Shown here: in pieces, positions 43,606 through 53,327 of the stretch
Layout of the letters: each line of letters starts with the position of its first letter
Position numbering within the stretch: the first letter of the stretch is position 1
Assembly: GCF_004332155.1 (NCBI RefSeq)
Contig: NZ_SJDV01000002.1
Coordinates: 138,193 to 202,192, forward strand
Direction: 5' to 3'
DNA: 64,000 nucleotides
From: Gramella sp. KN1008
Lineage (GTDB): Bacteria > Bacteroidota > Bacteroidia > Flavobacteriales > Flavobacteriaceae
The notes under the pieces: generated by a model
What the model saw: only the letters and a program-made list of their open reading frames with translations
What the model was told of the DNA's origin: nothing
The model's database searches: none
Position numbers and translations under genes: made by a program

Positions 43606-43635
43606 CAAATATAGGGATTTGAATAAAGAATCAAA
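43606..43635 (-). promoter_or_regulatory. Promoter of the DUF6787-TonB receptor operon
   Basis: TTTG (43635-43632), an 18-base spacer and TATATTTG (43613-43606) match the consensus at every position on the minus strand. The RNA would start at or just before the ATG, so the mRNA is probably leaderless. Confidence 0.8.
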
Positions 43636-44062
43636 TCCTGGTAGGTACGCTAAATCGCTGATTGTACTGATTGCTGAAATACACAAAATAGTTATAAAGC
43701 AGGTAATTCACCTCGTACCCGTAGTCTATACTGGGATCATAATTGATCTCGTTAATATAAAGATTGGGATTATAAACCATAGGCTGCCTTACTCGCTGGT
43801 TATACTCAGACACCAAAAACTGGTTCTTATTTTCCAGGTAGTTCTGTGAATAATAACCTCTAGGTTTAGCATAAGAATTAATGAAAAGATCAAATCCCGG
43901 TTCGATGATTATGATCTCATATTCAAGACTGTCATTCGCAATACGTACAGTGTCATTTTCTGCATTCGAAATACGATCTGCCGGAAAGTTCTTTCCTCCC
44001 GAAGAACCACAGCTATATACGAATAATGCCAGTAGAAATATGTATAATATGTTTTTCATCAT
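43631..44062 (-). CDS. Lipoprotein of unknown function
   Basis: About 143 residues from the ATG at 44062 (MMKNIL; a start at 44059 is equally possible). A lipoprotein signal ends in LFVYSC, with Cys about 18 followed by GSSGGK. The mature part is Tyr/Asn-rich (GYYSQNYLENKN, EVNYLLYNYFVYFSNQYNQRF), which suggests an envelope protein of beta type. Its stop overlaps the next operon's promoter. Family: not recognised beyond DUF6146-like appearance, which I cannot confirm. Confidence 0.78.
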   Translation of the reverse strand: MMKNILYIFLLALFVYSCGSSGGKNFPADRISNAENDTVRIANDSLEYEIIIIEPGFDLFINSYAKPRGYYSQNYLENKNQFLVSEYNQRVRQPMVYNPNLYINEINYDPSIDYGYEVNYLLYNYFVYFSNQYNQRFSVPTRI

Positions 44063-44104
44063 TATTAGCGTTTTGTTTAAATATCCACAAATATTGTTCC
44101 TCAC

Positions 44105-44674
44105 TTAGCGTCCGCCGGAATAGCCTCCCAGTATACTTTCATCATCATCTTTCCTGTCTTCGCCAAGAGCGATTTCTTCGCTACTTTGGATCAGATCAGG
44201 GCTGTCTCCCTTTTTTACCAGTGCCTTAATATAGATCCTTTCGTATTTAAGTGATTTACCGCACAGCGTTTCTATAATTTCAGTATGATCAGCATCTTCT
44301 TCCGCGTTCATCATTTGGGTAATAAGGGCATTGAGAAAGGCGGTGCTTATTTTTAATATCTTCAGGAAATCTTCTTCAGGAATTTCTATAAGGCTTCCGA
44401 AACTTTTCAGTTTTTGAATCTGAACAGTGTCAAACTGATGCACGGTAGCATCTGTTCCTATTGCTAAAAGATCTGCCTGTTCAATAAAACTGATAAGATC
44501 ACTCTTACCTTCAGATTCTGCTATATCAAAACTTTTACTATTGGTAAGTATAGCTGGCAAAGTAAAGACCAATGCTTTTTGAACCTTTTCGCCTTCCTGG
44601 CCGGTAAGTTGTTGGGTTCTTTCAATAAGTTTTTGCCCGGCCTGCGTCCTGAAAACATCTAAAATATTAGCCAT
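44105..44674 (-). CDS. Conserved protein with DUF937-like N-terminus
   Basis: A 189-residue soluble protein. The start MANILDVFRTQAGQKLIERTQQLTG is like that of DUF937/YidB-type proteins, but the rest is divergent: acidic, helical, ending EDRKDDDESILGGYSGGR. No catalytic motif is seen. It lies 43 bases upstream of the lipoprotein gene on the same strand. Function unknown. Confidence 0.72.
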   Translation of the reverse strand: MANILDVFRTQAGQKLIERTQQLTGQEGEKVQKALVFTLPAILTNSKSFDIAESEGKSDLISFIEQADLLAIGTDATVHQFDTVQIQKLKSFGSLIEIPEEDFLKILKISTAFLNALITQMMNAEEDADHTEIIETLCGKSLKYERIYIKALVKKGDSPDLIQSSEEIALGEDRKDDDESILGGYSGGR

Positions 44675-44740
44675 TCTTTCCTGCTTTAATCAAAGCTCAA
44701 GTTAGCAAGTTTCTCTTTGAATTTCCCTAATGAAATAATA

Positions 44741-44770
44741 AAAAACCGGTGAAGAATTCACCGGTTTTAA
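44741..44770 (-). terminator. Terminator after serC-serA
   Basis: AAAACCGGTGAA and TTCACCGGTTTT form a stem with a short loop; on the minus strand a T-rich run follows. It lies 10 bases past the serA stop. Confidence 0.8.
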
Positions 44771-44779
44771 GAGTTTTTA

Positions 44780-45742
44780 TCAGGCTTTCTCTTTTTTAAG
44801 GAGGGATATGATCTGTTCTGCAAGTTCAATACCTATCCTTTCCTGGGCTTCGTTAGTAGATGCACCTATATGGGGGCTAAGAGAAACACTCTCGTTCATA
44901 AGAAGCCTTATCGCAGGATTTGGTTCATTTTCATAAGTATCAAAAGCAGCAAAGGAGATCTTTTCTGAATCTATTGCTTCAAGTACTGCCTCTTCATCAA
45001 GTACACCGCCCCGTGCAGCATTTATAATTCCCACACCGTCTTTCATTTTTTCTATCTCCCTGGCTCCGATTACTGCTTTCTCCTGCGCAGGAACATGAAG
45101 GGTGATAAAATCGGCATGCTCAATAAGCATATCCACCGGTTCGGTCTTTATGGGTATTCTGATGCTTTGATGGTTATAGAATTCGAGTTCTATTTCGGCT
45201 TCTCCAACTTTAGAATCACTTGCGATAACCTTCATCCCAATTCCAAGGGCTATTTTTGCTACCTCACGGCCAATCCTTCCAAAACCGATAATTCCCAGGG
45301 TTTTCCCACGAAGCTCAGTACCACCGGCATATGATTTTTTAAGTTCTTTGAATTTTGTCTCTCCCTCCAGCGGCATATTGCGGTTAGAGTGATAAAGCTG
45401 GCGTACTCCTCCAAAAAGATGGGCAAACACAAGTTCAGCCACAGAGCTTGAAGAGGCCGCAGGAGTATTTATAACATGTATACCTTTCTTTTTAGCGTAT
45501 TCCACATCGATATTATCCATTCCTACTCCGCCACGTCCTATAAGTTTTAGGCTCGGACAATTATCTATGAGTTCTTTTCTAACCTTTGTAGCACTTCTCA
45601 CGAGAAGCACGTCTATTTTATGATTGTTGATATAATCTTTAAGCTGTTCCTGTGAGACTTTTTTCACGATGACTTCAAAACCCTCCTTTTCGAGAGCTTT
45701 TATTCCGCTTTGCGATATCCCATCGTTTGCCAATACTTTCAT
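44780..45742 (-). CDS. serA: D-3-phosphoglycerate dehydrogenase
   Basis: It oxidises 3-phosphoglycerate, the first step of serine synthesis. The 320-residue short form lacks the C-terminal ACT domain. Features are LLVRSATKVRKELID, GRGGVGMDNIDVEYA, the NAD motif GIIGFGRIGREVAKIA (about 148-163), INAARGGVLDEEAV and catalytic LSPHIGAST. It follows serC by 19 bases in the same operon, which supports the serine pathway over other 2-hydroxyacid dehydrogenases. Confidence 0.93.
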   Translation of the reverse strand: MKVLANDGISQSGIKALEKEGFEVIVKKVSQEQLKDYINNHKIDVLLVRSATKVRKELIDNCPSLKLIGRGGVGMDNIDVEYAKKKGIHVINTPAASSSSVAELVFAHLFGGVRQLYHSNRNMPLEGETKFKELKKSYAGGTELRGKTLGIIGFGRIGREVAKIALGIGMKVIASDSKVGEAEIELEFYNHQSIRIPIKTEPVDMLIEHADFITLHVPAQEKAVIGAREIEKMKDGVGIINAARGGVLDEEAVLEAIDSEKISFAAFDTYENEPNPAIRLLMNESVSLSPHIGASTNEAQERIGIELAEQIISLLKKEKA

Positions 45743-45761
45743 TACTGAAATGATATTTTAT

Positions 45762-46826
45762 TTAAATTTTTCTTTCAAGTTCCTGCATCGCGTCTACTAC
45801 CACCTGAACGCTTTCTATAGGAAGGGCGTTATACATTGAGGCCCTATAGCCTCCAACACTACGGTGACCATTAAGACCATTTACCCCGGCCTCCTTCCAG
45901 AGTTTGTCAAAAGTTTCCTTATGAGATTCGTCAGAGAGGTTAAAGGTAGCATTCATAGGAGAACGATCTTCCTTTGCAGCGAATCCTTTAAATAATGGAT
46001 TGCGATCTATTTCGGCATATAAGAGTTCCGCTTTTTTATTATTAAGCTCTTCCATGGCTTTTATTCCACCTTTGGCCTTTATCCAGCGAAGAGTGAGTAG
46101 CGAAACATACACCGCATATACTGCCGGAGTATTAAACATGCTGTCCTTTCCAATATGGGTAGCGTAGCTCATCATTGAGGGTATATCTCTTGTAACCTTT
46201 CCAAGAATATTCTCTTTTATAACTACAAGAGTAGTACCGGCAGGACCCATGTTTTTCTGCGCCCCGGCATAAATAAGATCAAACTTTGAAAAATCCAGCT
46301 CCCTTGAAAAAATATCACTGCTCATATCACAAACCAGCGGCTTCGAAGTAGAAGGGAACTCTTTTATCTGTGTTCCGAATATAGTGTTGTTGCTGGTGCA
46401 GTGAAAATAATCGGCATCATTTGGAATGCTAAAGGATTTGGGTATATAGCTAAAGTTCTTGTCTTTTGAAGAAGCAACCTCTACAACTTCGCCAAATAGT
46501 TTGGCTTCCTTGATCGCTTTAGTAGACCAGGTCCCGGTATTAAGATAGGCGGCTTTTTTTTCAAGTAGGTTATAGGCGGTCATCAGAAACTGCGTGCTCG
46601 CACCTCCCTGAAGGAATAAGGCCTTATAGCCTTTATCCTGCAAATCAAGAAGTTCAAGAGCCAGGTTACGGGCTTCCTCCATTACCGAAACGAAGTCAGA
46701 ACTGCGATGTGATATTTCCAGGATCGATAAACCAGAGCCGTTAAAATCCAGTATCGCCTGAGAGGCCTCTTTAAAAACTTCCTGAGGCAGGATACACGGA
46801 CCGGCACTAAAATTATGTTTTTTCAT
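45762..46826 (-). CDS. serC: Phosphoserine aminotransferase
   Basis: A PLP enzyme making phosphoserine from 3-phosphohydroxypyruvate and glutamate. The 354 residues start [17 protein letters not shown], with ISHRSSDF and [17 protein letters not shown], the PLP lysine in [12 protein letters not shown] (about 195) and [20 protein letters not shown] at the end. It precedes serA in an operon; serB is not in the window. Confidence 0.96.
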   Translation of the reverse strand: MKKHNFSAGPCILPQEVFKEASQAILDFNGSGLSILEISHRSSDFVSVMEEARNLALELLDLQDKGYKALFLQGGASTQFLMTAYNLLEKKAAYLNTGTWSTKAIKEAKLFGEVVEVASSKDKNFSYIPKSFSIPNDADYFHCTSNNTIFGTQIKEFPSTSKPLVCDMSSDIFSRELDFSKFDLIYAGAQKNMGPAGTTLVVIKENILGKVTRDIPSMMSYATHIGKDSMFNTPAVYAVYVSLLTLRWIKAKGGIKAMEELNNKKAELLYAEIDRNPLFKGFAAKEDRSPMNATFNLSDESHKETFDKLWKEAGVNGLNGHRSVGGYRASMYNALPIESVQVVVDAMQELERKI

Positions 46827-46900
46827 AAAATAGTTGATTAAGTATTAACAAAGATGCTAAAAATGCCAGCAAATGCTGTTATCAAAATTATAATAGTGAA

Positions 46901-47959
46901 TTATAAGCCTGAAAGGAATTCTATTGTGTCAATATTATCGGCATAATCCCACAATTGTGGTTTTTGAGTATGTCCAAATCTTACTTCGCCGGTTGTTGGA
47001 ACATTTTTAACTATACACTGGATCCTCTCTATATTTTTTGCAAGATGTTTATTTAAAGTATCCTCATTTTTATAAGTTTCATAGAACAAGGTGGCTATGG
47101 GCGAACCAAAGCTTTTATCTTCTTTCAGAATAAGGAAACCATTTTCCAGTAGTCTGAACTCACTCATTAGATAAACCGCCTTATTATAATCATAATTATT
47201 AGCATACTTATCCCTGTGAATTATAGGATTCCAGTCGTAAATCGCTTTGAAGAACTTATCAAAATCATAGTTTTCCGGAACGTATAACTTGGAAACATTT
47301 CGACAGCCCAGACCATAATACCTGAAAATATCCTCTCCAAGTTCAGCCAGCTCCTCCTGTGTCTCATCACCCGTAAGGATGGCAACCGAGTTACGATTCT
47401 TTCTTATGATACAGGGTTTATCCTTGAAATAATATTCAAAATACCGGGCCGTATTATCGCTTCCCGTCGCAATAACCGCATCAAATTCTTCTAGTTTATC
47501 CTTGGTAAATCTAATTCGATCTTCGTAACGACTGTCCAGCTTCATAAGATATTGTGCTATTACGGGTAATATATGCTGGTCGTTGGAGGATTGCTTCACC
47601 AATACATTATGGCCTGCTACGAGTACCGAAATAAAATCATGGAATCCTACTAAAGGAATATTTCCCGCCATCACAATGCCAACCGTTTTACCACCACTGT
47701 GTGAAAGGTCATATTCAGCAAGCCACAACTTAAGGTTTTCTTCCTTTAGGGCTTCACTCCATTGCTGTAGCGAAAACACTACATTTTCTCTAGTAAACCA
47801 ACCATTGTGATGTACGGCGTTATCAATTTTTTCTTCCATAAGGGAAAACAACCGATCATTTGCCGGCAGAGATTTATCCTTAACCGATTCTACAATCTTG
47901 AATTGTTTGAGGAATTTTCCAAGTTTTACCAGATGCGATTTGTGATCATCTATTGTCAT
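46901..47959 (-). CDS. LuxC-like acyl-CoA reductase
   Basis: The 352-residue protein belongs to the aldehyde-dehydrogenase-like LuxC family, which reduces acyl-CoA or acyl groups to aldehyde. Visible motifs are GNIPLVGFHDFISVLVAGHN, VIATGSDNTARYFEYYF and the probable catalytic Cys in YYGLGCRNVSKLYVP. Substrate is unknown. It is divergent from the dicluster ferredoxin, a frequent flavobacterial pairing, which could supply electrons to another enzyme. Confidence 0.87.
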   Translation of the reverse strand: MTIDDHKSHLVKLGKFLKQFKIVESVKDKSLPANDRLFSLMEEKIDNAVHHNGWFTRENVVFSLQQWSEALKEENLKLWLAEYDLSHSGGKTVGIVMAGNIPLVGFHDFISVLVAGHNVLVKQSSNDQHILPVIAQYLMKLDSRYEDRIRFTKDKLEEFDAVIATGSDNTARYFEYYFKDKPCIIRKNRNSVAILTGDETQEELAELGEDIFRYYGLGCRNVSKLYVPENYDFDKFFKAIYDWNPIIHRDKYANNYDYNKAVYLMSEFRLLENGFLILKEDKSFGSPIATLFYETYKNEDTLNKHLAKNIERIQCIVKNVPTTGEVRFGHTQKPQLWDYADNIDTIEFLSGL

Positions 47960-48069
47960 TGTGGTATTTGGTTATGAGTGGTGCGCATGTTAAATTTGTG
48001 CGCGAAATTAAAGTTTCCGAAGCTTAAAACCATAAATTTTATCAAAAGCTGCCGGTCTTTTTTCGATAA

Positions 48070-48450
<381 letters not shown>

Positions 48451-48496
48451 TAGAGAAAATCCTCATTCTCATATTCTGGAAATTAATATAGAAATC

Positions 48497-48531
48497 AAAA
48501 AGCCCCGCATGGAAGCGGGGCTTTGTTTTTA
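48497..48531. terminator. Bidirectional terminator between ferredoxin and convergent gene
   Basis: AAAGCCCCGC and GCGGGGCTTT pair around ATGGAA, with A-rich sequence before and T-run after. It touches the stop region of the minus-strand gene. Confidence 0.85.
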
Positions 48532-49809
48532 CTCATTCTTCATTTTTCGTTTAATCTTATCAATCGCATTCTGAATGGATTTCTCGGGTTCAATTATATT
48601 ATTGCTTCCCCAGAACTCTGTATCATAAAAACCCGATACATCATCTACCATTACAATATTAGGATTAATAAGGTCTACAGATTTCTTCCAGTCGTCGCTT
48701 GCATACGATTCCCAGTCGGTGACAACCATTTCACTGTTTATCTTGTAACGTGAGTTAAATATTTTTCTTTTCCAGTTCACTACATAATCCATCTGCGCCT
48801 TACCATAGGCATAATGCCATTTTCCATTATTTTGTGCATAGTCTACCTGGTAATTTAGTTCTACCGGATATACTTTTGCGCCGCTGGGTTTTTTCTTTAC
48901 GAACATCTTAGCTGCCTTACTCCTGTCGTCTACATTAAGACTATAATTGGCTTTTACCAGGGTAGAAGTTTCGGCATCTATAAAAAGTTTACCATAGTAC
49001 CAGGGATCAGATTCATCCAATTCCTTAAAATCTACCACGTAAGTGAAACGATCGTTGATCTTGGTTGGCTCGTCAAAAGTAAAATTGTAACTCTCAACCA
49101 TTTCTGGTCTCAGAACATATTCCGTATATTTCATCATATCCAGGTAAAGCGTATTGAAAGGACCTCCTCTGAGTTTTACTGCAACCGTGTCCAGCTTATC
49201 ATAATCGGTGCTTTTTCTTGCCTTGTATATAGAGACCAGGTCTCTCTTTGAGGAATTATACGGGCTTTTGAAGATCTTAACCACCGCTTCGGAAAGACTA
49301 ACGTTACTCCACCCTTTTTTGATAGTTTCCCGATAAAAGGAAGTCATTAGGCTTTGGTCCGAAAGATAATTTTCGTCTTTCTTTGCGAGCATTTCCTCTA
49401 CCAGTAATCTCGGATTCGTAGCCTTGTACAGGTTTATTTCTGCAAGCTCCTGTACGGTTTCTTCCAGCTCAATTCTTGTGCCTTCAGATTTAAAATATGT
49501 AAGAGGCAGAGTTTTGCTTTGAAAGCCGAGTACCGAAACAGTTACTGTAGCTTCAATCAGGTCCTCAGGAACCTTTAGTGAGAATTCACCGTCAGAATTC
49601 GTGATGGTGGAAATATTACTGTTGTTCAGTGCCAGGTAGGCCGAAGAAATCGGTCGCCCGTTATTCGCGTTAACCACTTCTCCTTTATATTCCACATATT
49701 TAATATCGGAAGGCTGGAAAGCGAAACTTTGAGCCCCAATAAATAAAAAGCTTACAAAAAGAATAAGATTATTGGTTAGGCCATTAAAAAATGCTTTGGG
49801 ATTTCTCAT
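48529..49809 (-). CDS. Carboxypeptidase-regulatory-like envelope protein
   Basis: The 426-residue protein has a signal peptide (about 12-30, ending QSFAF) and a CarboxypepD_reg-like beta-sandwich (about 38-115, VVNANNGRPISSAYLALNNS). A long beta-rich region (about 150-420) follows that resembles the DUF5686/outer-membrane lipoprotein-sorting style without a barrel end. No enzyme motif. It is probably periplasmic or outer-membrane associated. Monocistronic. Confidence 0.82.
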   Translation of the reverse strand: MRNPKAFFNGLTNNLILFVSFLFIGAQSFAFQPSDIKYVEYKGEVVNANNGRPISSAYLALNNSNISTITNSDGEFSLKVPEDLIEATVTVSVLGFQSKTLPLTYFKSEGTRIELEETVQELAEINLYKATNPRLLVEEMLAKKDENYLSDQSLMTSFYRETIKKGWSNVSLSEAVVKIFKSPYNSSKRDLVSIYKARKSTDYDKLDTVAVKLRGGPFNTLYLDMMKYTEYVLRPEMVESYNFTFDEPTKINDRFTYVVDFKELDESDPWYYGKLFIDAETSTLVKANYSLNVDDRSKAAKMFVKKKPSGAKVYPVELNYQVDYAQNNGKWHYAYGKAQMDYVVNWKRKIFNSRYKINSEMVVTDWESYASDDWKKSVDLINPNIVMVDDVSGFYDTEFWGSNNIIEPEKSIQNAIDKIKRKMKNE

Positions 49810-49986
49810 GACAGAATTAATTTAAGTTTAACTGAATTTATACAATATAATCAATTTCAGGCTTATATTGATGTGAAATGACTTGATTTTGATGTAAACG
49901 ATTGCTAAATTTTAATTAATTGTTTAGATGAGATTAAAATTCCTTAATTTGAAGTAATCTTTTAAAAATCAAATACCAAAGTTTTT

Positions 49987-51261
49987 ATGAAATTCAAATT
50001 CAGCCTGCTCATCTGTATTTTACTGTTTCTGCAACTTACCGCCCAGACACCTGTTCTAACTATCGGTTCACCTGACGAAGTAGGGATTTCCTCTGAAAGA
50101 CTTGAGAGGATCGATAAAATGCTACATAGTTCAATAGAAGATGAACAAATCCCCGGCGTGGTAGCACTTATCGCCAGAGATGGAAAAATAGTCTATCATA
50201 AGGCTTTTGGTTCTGCAGATGCTGGTGGTAAAGAACTGAAAAAAGATGATATTTTCAGAATAGCTTCGCAGACAAAGGCAATTACCGCTACAGCTGTAAT
50301 GATGCTTTGGGAAGAGGGCAAATTCAGACTGGACGATCCTGTATCCAAATACATTCCGGAATTCAAGGATATGGGTGTTCTGGAAACTTTCAGTGAAAAT
50401 GATTCTACATTCACTGTAGAATCAGCCAAAAAAGAGATTAGCATTAGGCATTTGCTTACTCATACCTCTGGAATTGGATACGGAATGATAGATGGCGATG
50501 ACAGGTTTAGAAAAATATATGTAAAAAATGATATCATAGACGCCTTTACCACAAAGGACATAGACCTCAAAAAGAATATCACTAAACTGGCTCAGATGCC
50601 TTTACATCATACTCCTGGTGAAAAGTTCACCTATTCTGAAGGCCTGGATGTGTTGGGATATTTAGTGGAAATAATTTCTGGGAAGTCGTTTGACCAGTTT
50701 TTGAAGGAAAGGATTTTTGATCCACTGGAGATGAATGATACTCATTTCTACTTGCCAGCTTCTAAAAACGAAAGATTAGTAAAAGTACAGATGAAGAAAG
50801 ATGGTGAATGGAAGAATTTTCCCGAAAATGAGTATTATGATCCTGAATACCCTATCCGAGGAGCTAAAGCTTATTTTTCCGGAGGTGCGGGTCTATCAAG
50901 TACAGCAAGTGATTACGCCAAATTCTTACAAATGTATCTCAATGGGGGCAGTTTTAATGGTAATATGCTATTGAGCCCCATGACAGTGGAAGTTATTATG
51001 AGTAATCACACGGAAGATTTGTTTAAAAGCCCAGGCAAATATTATGGTCTGGCTTTTGGAATAGTGTCCGAAAGGGGAGAGGATATAGGTGGAATGGGTA
51101 GTGAGGGAACCTTTAACTGGGGTGGTTATTTCAATACTCAGTATTTCGCCGATCCGGTAACTAATGTCATCGGGATCCTTTTGAAGCAGACCCAGGGAAC
51201 AAGAGAGGATGAAACCGGCTGGAAGTTCAGGCAAATGGTTTTTGCCAGCCTAATAGAATAA
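49987..51261 (+). CDS. Secreted serine hydrolase, beta-lactamase/PBP class C-like
   Basis: The 424 residues begin with a signal peptide ending QLTAQ. The catalytic SxxK is Ser94-Gln-Thr-Lys97 in RIASQTKAIT, the Tyr motif is FTYSEGLDVLGY, and GGAGLSSTASDYAKF and an HTSGIGYG segment are typical of family S12. These enzymes act as esterases, D-aminopeptidases or peptidases in the periplasm; the substrate cannot be told. A methyltransferase gene follows after 7 bases. Confidence 0.9.
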   Translation: MKFKFSLLICILLFLQLTAQTPVLTIGSPDEVGISSERLERIDKMLHSSIEDEQIPGVVALIARDGKIVYHKAFGSADAGGKELKKDDIFRIASQTKAITATAVMMLWEEGKFRLDDPVSKYIPEFKDMGVLETFSENDSTFTVESAKKEISIRHLLTHTSGIGYGMIDGDDRFRKIYVKNDIIDAFTTKDIDLKKNITKLAQMPLHHTPGEKFTYSEGLDVLGYLVEIISGKSFDQFLKERIFDPLEMNDTHFYLPASKNERLVKVQMKKDGEWKNFPENEYYDPEYPIRGAKAYFSGGAGLSSTASDYAKFLQMYLNGGSFNGNMLLSPMTVEVIMSNHTEDLFKSPGKYYGLAFGIVSERGEDIGGMGSEGTFNWGGYFNTQYFADPVTNVIGILLKQTQGTREDETGWKFRQMVFASLIE

Positions 51262-51268
51262 ATTAATT

Positions 51269-52000
51269 TTGAAAGATAACTTTTCTTCACAGGCAGAAGA
51301 ATACTACAGATTTCGTCCTAAATATCCTGGTGGAGTCTATGATTTTATGACGACCAGGCTCAAATGCTTTGATAATGCTTGGGACTGTGGAACAGGGAAT
51401 GGACAGGTGGCAGTGGAGCTTTCAAAATTCTTTACATCTATAGAGGCTACCGATATTAGTTCCAAACAATTGAAGAACGCCGTACTAAGGCAAAATATCA
51501 ACTACTCCATTCAGCCTGCGGAAAAAACTGATTTTCCAGATGATCATTTTGACCTTATAATAACCGCACAGGCCATTCACTGGTTCGATTTTGATAATTT
51601 TTATGCTGAAGTAAAAAGATGTCTAAAGCCCGACGGTCTGTTTGCCATTCTGGGATACGGCTTGTTCTCCAGTAATCCGGTGACCAATCAGATAATTGAT
51701 CATTTTTATAACAATATCCTGGGGCCCTTTTGGGACCCCGAAAGAAAATACCTGGAGGAGCATTACAGGAATATACCTTTTCCTTTTCTTGAACTTTCTA
51801 CGCCTCATTTTCAGCAGAAGTATGAATGGAATATAGATCACTTACTGGGGTATTTACGAACCTGGTCTGCTGTAATGCATTACTCGCGACAAAAACACTC
51901 CGATCCCGTTAGCTTAATAGAGAAAGACCTCAGGAAGGCATTCGGAAAAAAGAATGAGGTGATTTTCCCCATTCTATTCAGATTAGGAAGGCTTACTTAA
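51269..52000 (+). CDS. Class I SAM-dependent methyltransferase
   Basis: A 243-residue soluble protein with a class I Rossmann core: NAWDCGTGNGQVAVELS (motif I, about 38-54), ATDISSKQLKNA, then DFPDDHFDLIITAQAIHWFD (about 90-110). The family is Methyltransf_11, with the Trp-Phe-Asp variant common in trans-aconitate-methyltransferase-like proteins. The start is TTG at 51269. Substrate unknown. It is coupled to the serine hydrolase gene. Confidence 0.88.
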   Translation: MKDNFSSQAEEYYRFRPKYPGGVYDFMTTRLKCFDNAWDCGTGNGQVAVELSKFFTSIEATDISSKQLKNAVLRQNINYSIQPAEKTDFPDDHFDLIITAQAIHWFDFDNFYAEVKRCLKPDGLFAILGYGLFSSNPVTNQIIDHFYNNILGPFWDPERKYLEEHYRNIPFPFLELSTPHFQQKYEWNIDHLLGYLRTWSAVMHYSRQKHSDPVSLIEKDLRKAFGKKNEVIFPILFRLGRLT

Positions 52001-52133
52001 ATATTTATTAAATCTGCGGAGCTCCTATTATACAAAAGCCGGGGATTCTTACTTTTGGCATTACCATGCCAGGTGGCATAAAATATGATGCTTTATCACA
52101 CGTTAAATAAATTACACTAAAAACCAGTATGTT

Positions 52134-53327
52134 ATGAAGAACATCCTCTTCGTTGTTTTGGCCGTTCTTTCAGGCCTTAGTTCCGCTGCCCAGATATTAC
52201 CTGATAATCAAAACGCCAGTGTGACCGAACAGGTACTTAAGGAGCTGAATCGTGAACGAAGCCTCTTAAGTCAGAATTTAGAGTTCAGGATAAAGGAGAT
52301 CGATTCCAAGATAAATTCTCTGGACGAAAGTATTCAGAATACCAATTCTGCATCAGAGAAAGTAGAAAAACTATTAGAGCGGGTAAAATATCTGGAGGAG
52401 CGCCAGGAGGAGATAGATAAGAATACGATTAGTGTTTATAAGTATAATTACAGTTCTGCTGTATTGAACCTGGCTTCCATGGAGAGAGAGATAAAGCCCC
52501 TCAATCTCTTTAATTCTTCCCGCGAGTTCTATTCTACTCTTGATGCTGTGAGCAACCCTATGAATTATGAAGGTTACCAGGAGTGGTTTGGGAAGTTCAA
52601 ACAGTATATAGCTGAAGAAAAAGAAGATGACGCCCGGTTAGAAGCATTGAACCATATGTTGGAAGTAACCGGAGATCTTGCCAAAGGCACACCATTTACC
52701 GGAATGTTTGCAGGAAGTTTATTTGACGGAATCAGTCAGTTCATAGGTTCTTTAAATCGTCGTGATAGGGAACTGCGGGAACAGAGTATGAAAATGCTTA
52801 AGCTTACCACCTCGATATCTCAGTTCACTCACGACAAGGACCTGATTGAAACCGAATGGGAAGCGATCAATAAAAGTCTGAATGAACTTAAAGAGCTTCA
52901 GAATAAGGCTATGGAGGATAATCTGGTAGAGATCCTGGGAATTTCTCAAAAGGATTTTACAGAAAAATTCACCAATGAAACCGATGCCAAAAAGAGAACA
53001 CAATATATACTTGATATCTCTAAGATAGCCGAAAACAAGATCGTAGAAGAACGAAAGAGCAATCCCGAGAACTGGAAACAGGAATATCATGACCAGATGC
53101 TGACAGTTCAGAACCTTAAGATCAGGTTTGGGATGCTTACTTTCAGAATCCTGGAAAACCTTGATAAATACGAAAAACTCATTCAGAAATATCAGAACGA
53201 TCCATTCCTGAAAGATGAAATGAGGAATCTGAAGTTAAAATTGGATCTGGTACGAAACAGTTTTGAGTCCACTTTCAATCCACAGGAATACATCAAGGCC
53301 TCCAACGAAATGTATATCGTAGAATAA
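52134..53327 (+). CDS. Secreted coiled-coil protein of unknown function
   Basis: The 397-residue protein has a signal peptide (MKNILFVVLAVLSGLSSAAQ) and is almost wholly helical. Coiled coils run about 28-100, 208-260 and 310-380. A hydrophobic, Gly-rich segment (181-207, GTPFTGMFAGSLFDGISQFIG) interrupts them. No enzyme motif and no family recognised. The layout of long helices around a short hydrophobic hairpin recalls alpha-helical membrane-active proteins, but this is speculation. Its stop is adjacent to that of the convergent treS fusion. Confidence 0.75.
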   Translation: MKNILFVVLAVLSGLSSAAQILPDNQNASVTEQVLKELNRERSLLSQNLEFRIKEIDSKINSLDESIQNTNSASEKVEKLLERVKYLEERQEEIDKNTISVYKYNYSSAVLNLASMEREIKPLNLFNSSREFYSTLDAVSNPMNYEGYQEWFGKFKQYIAEEKEDDARLEALNHMLEVTGDLAKGTPFTGMFAGSLFDGISQFIGSLNRRDRELREQSMKMLKLTTSISQFTHDKDLIETEWEAINKSLNELKELQNKAMEDNLVEILGISQKDFTEKFTNETDAKKRTQYILDISKIAENKIVEERKSNPENWKQEYHDQMLTVQNLKIRFGMLTFRILENLDKYEKLIQKYQNDPFLKDEMRNLKLKLDLVRNSFESTFNPQEYIKASNEMYIVE

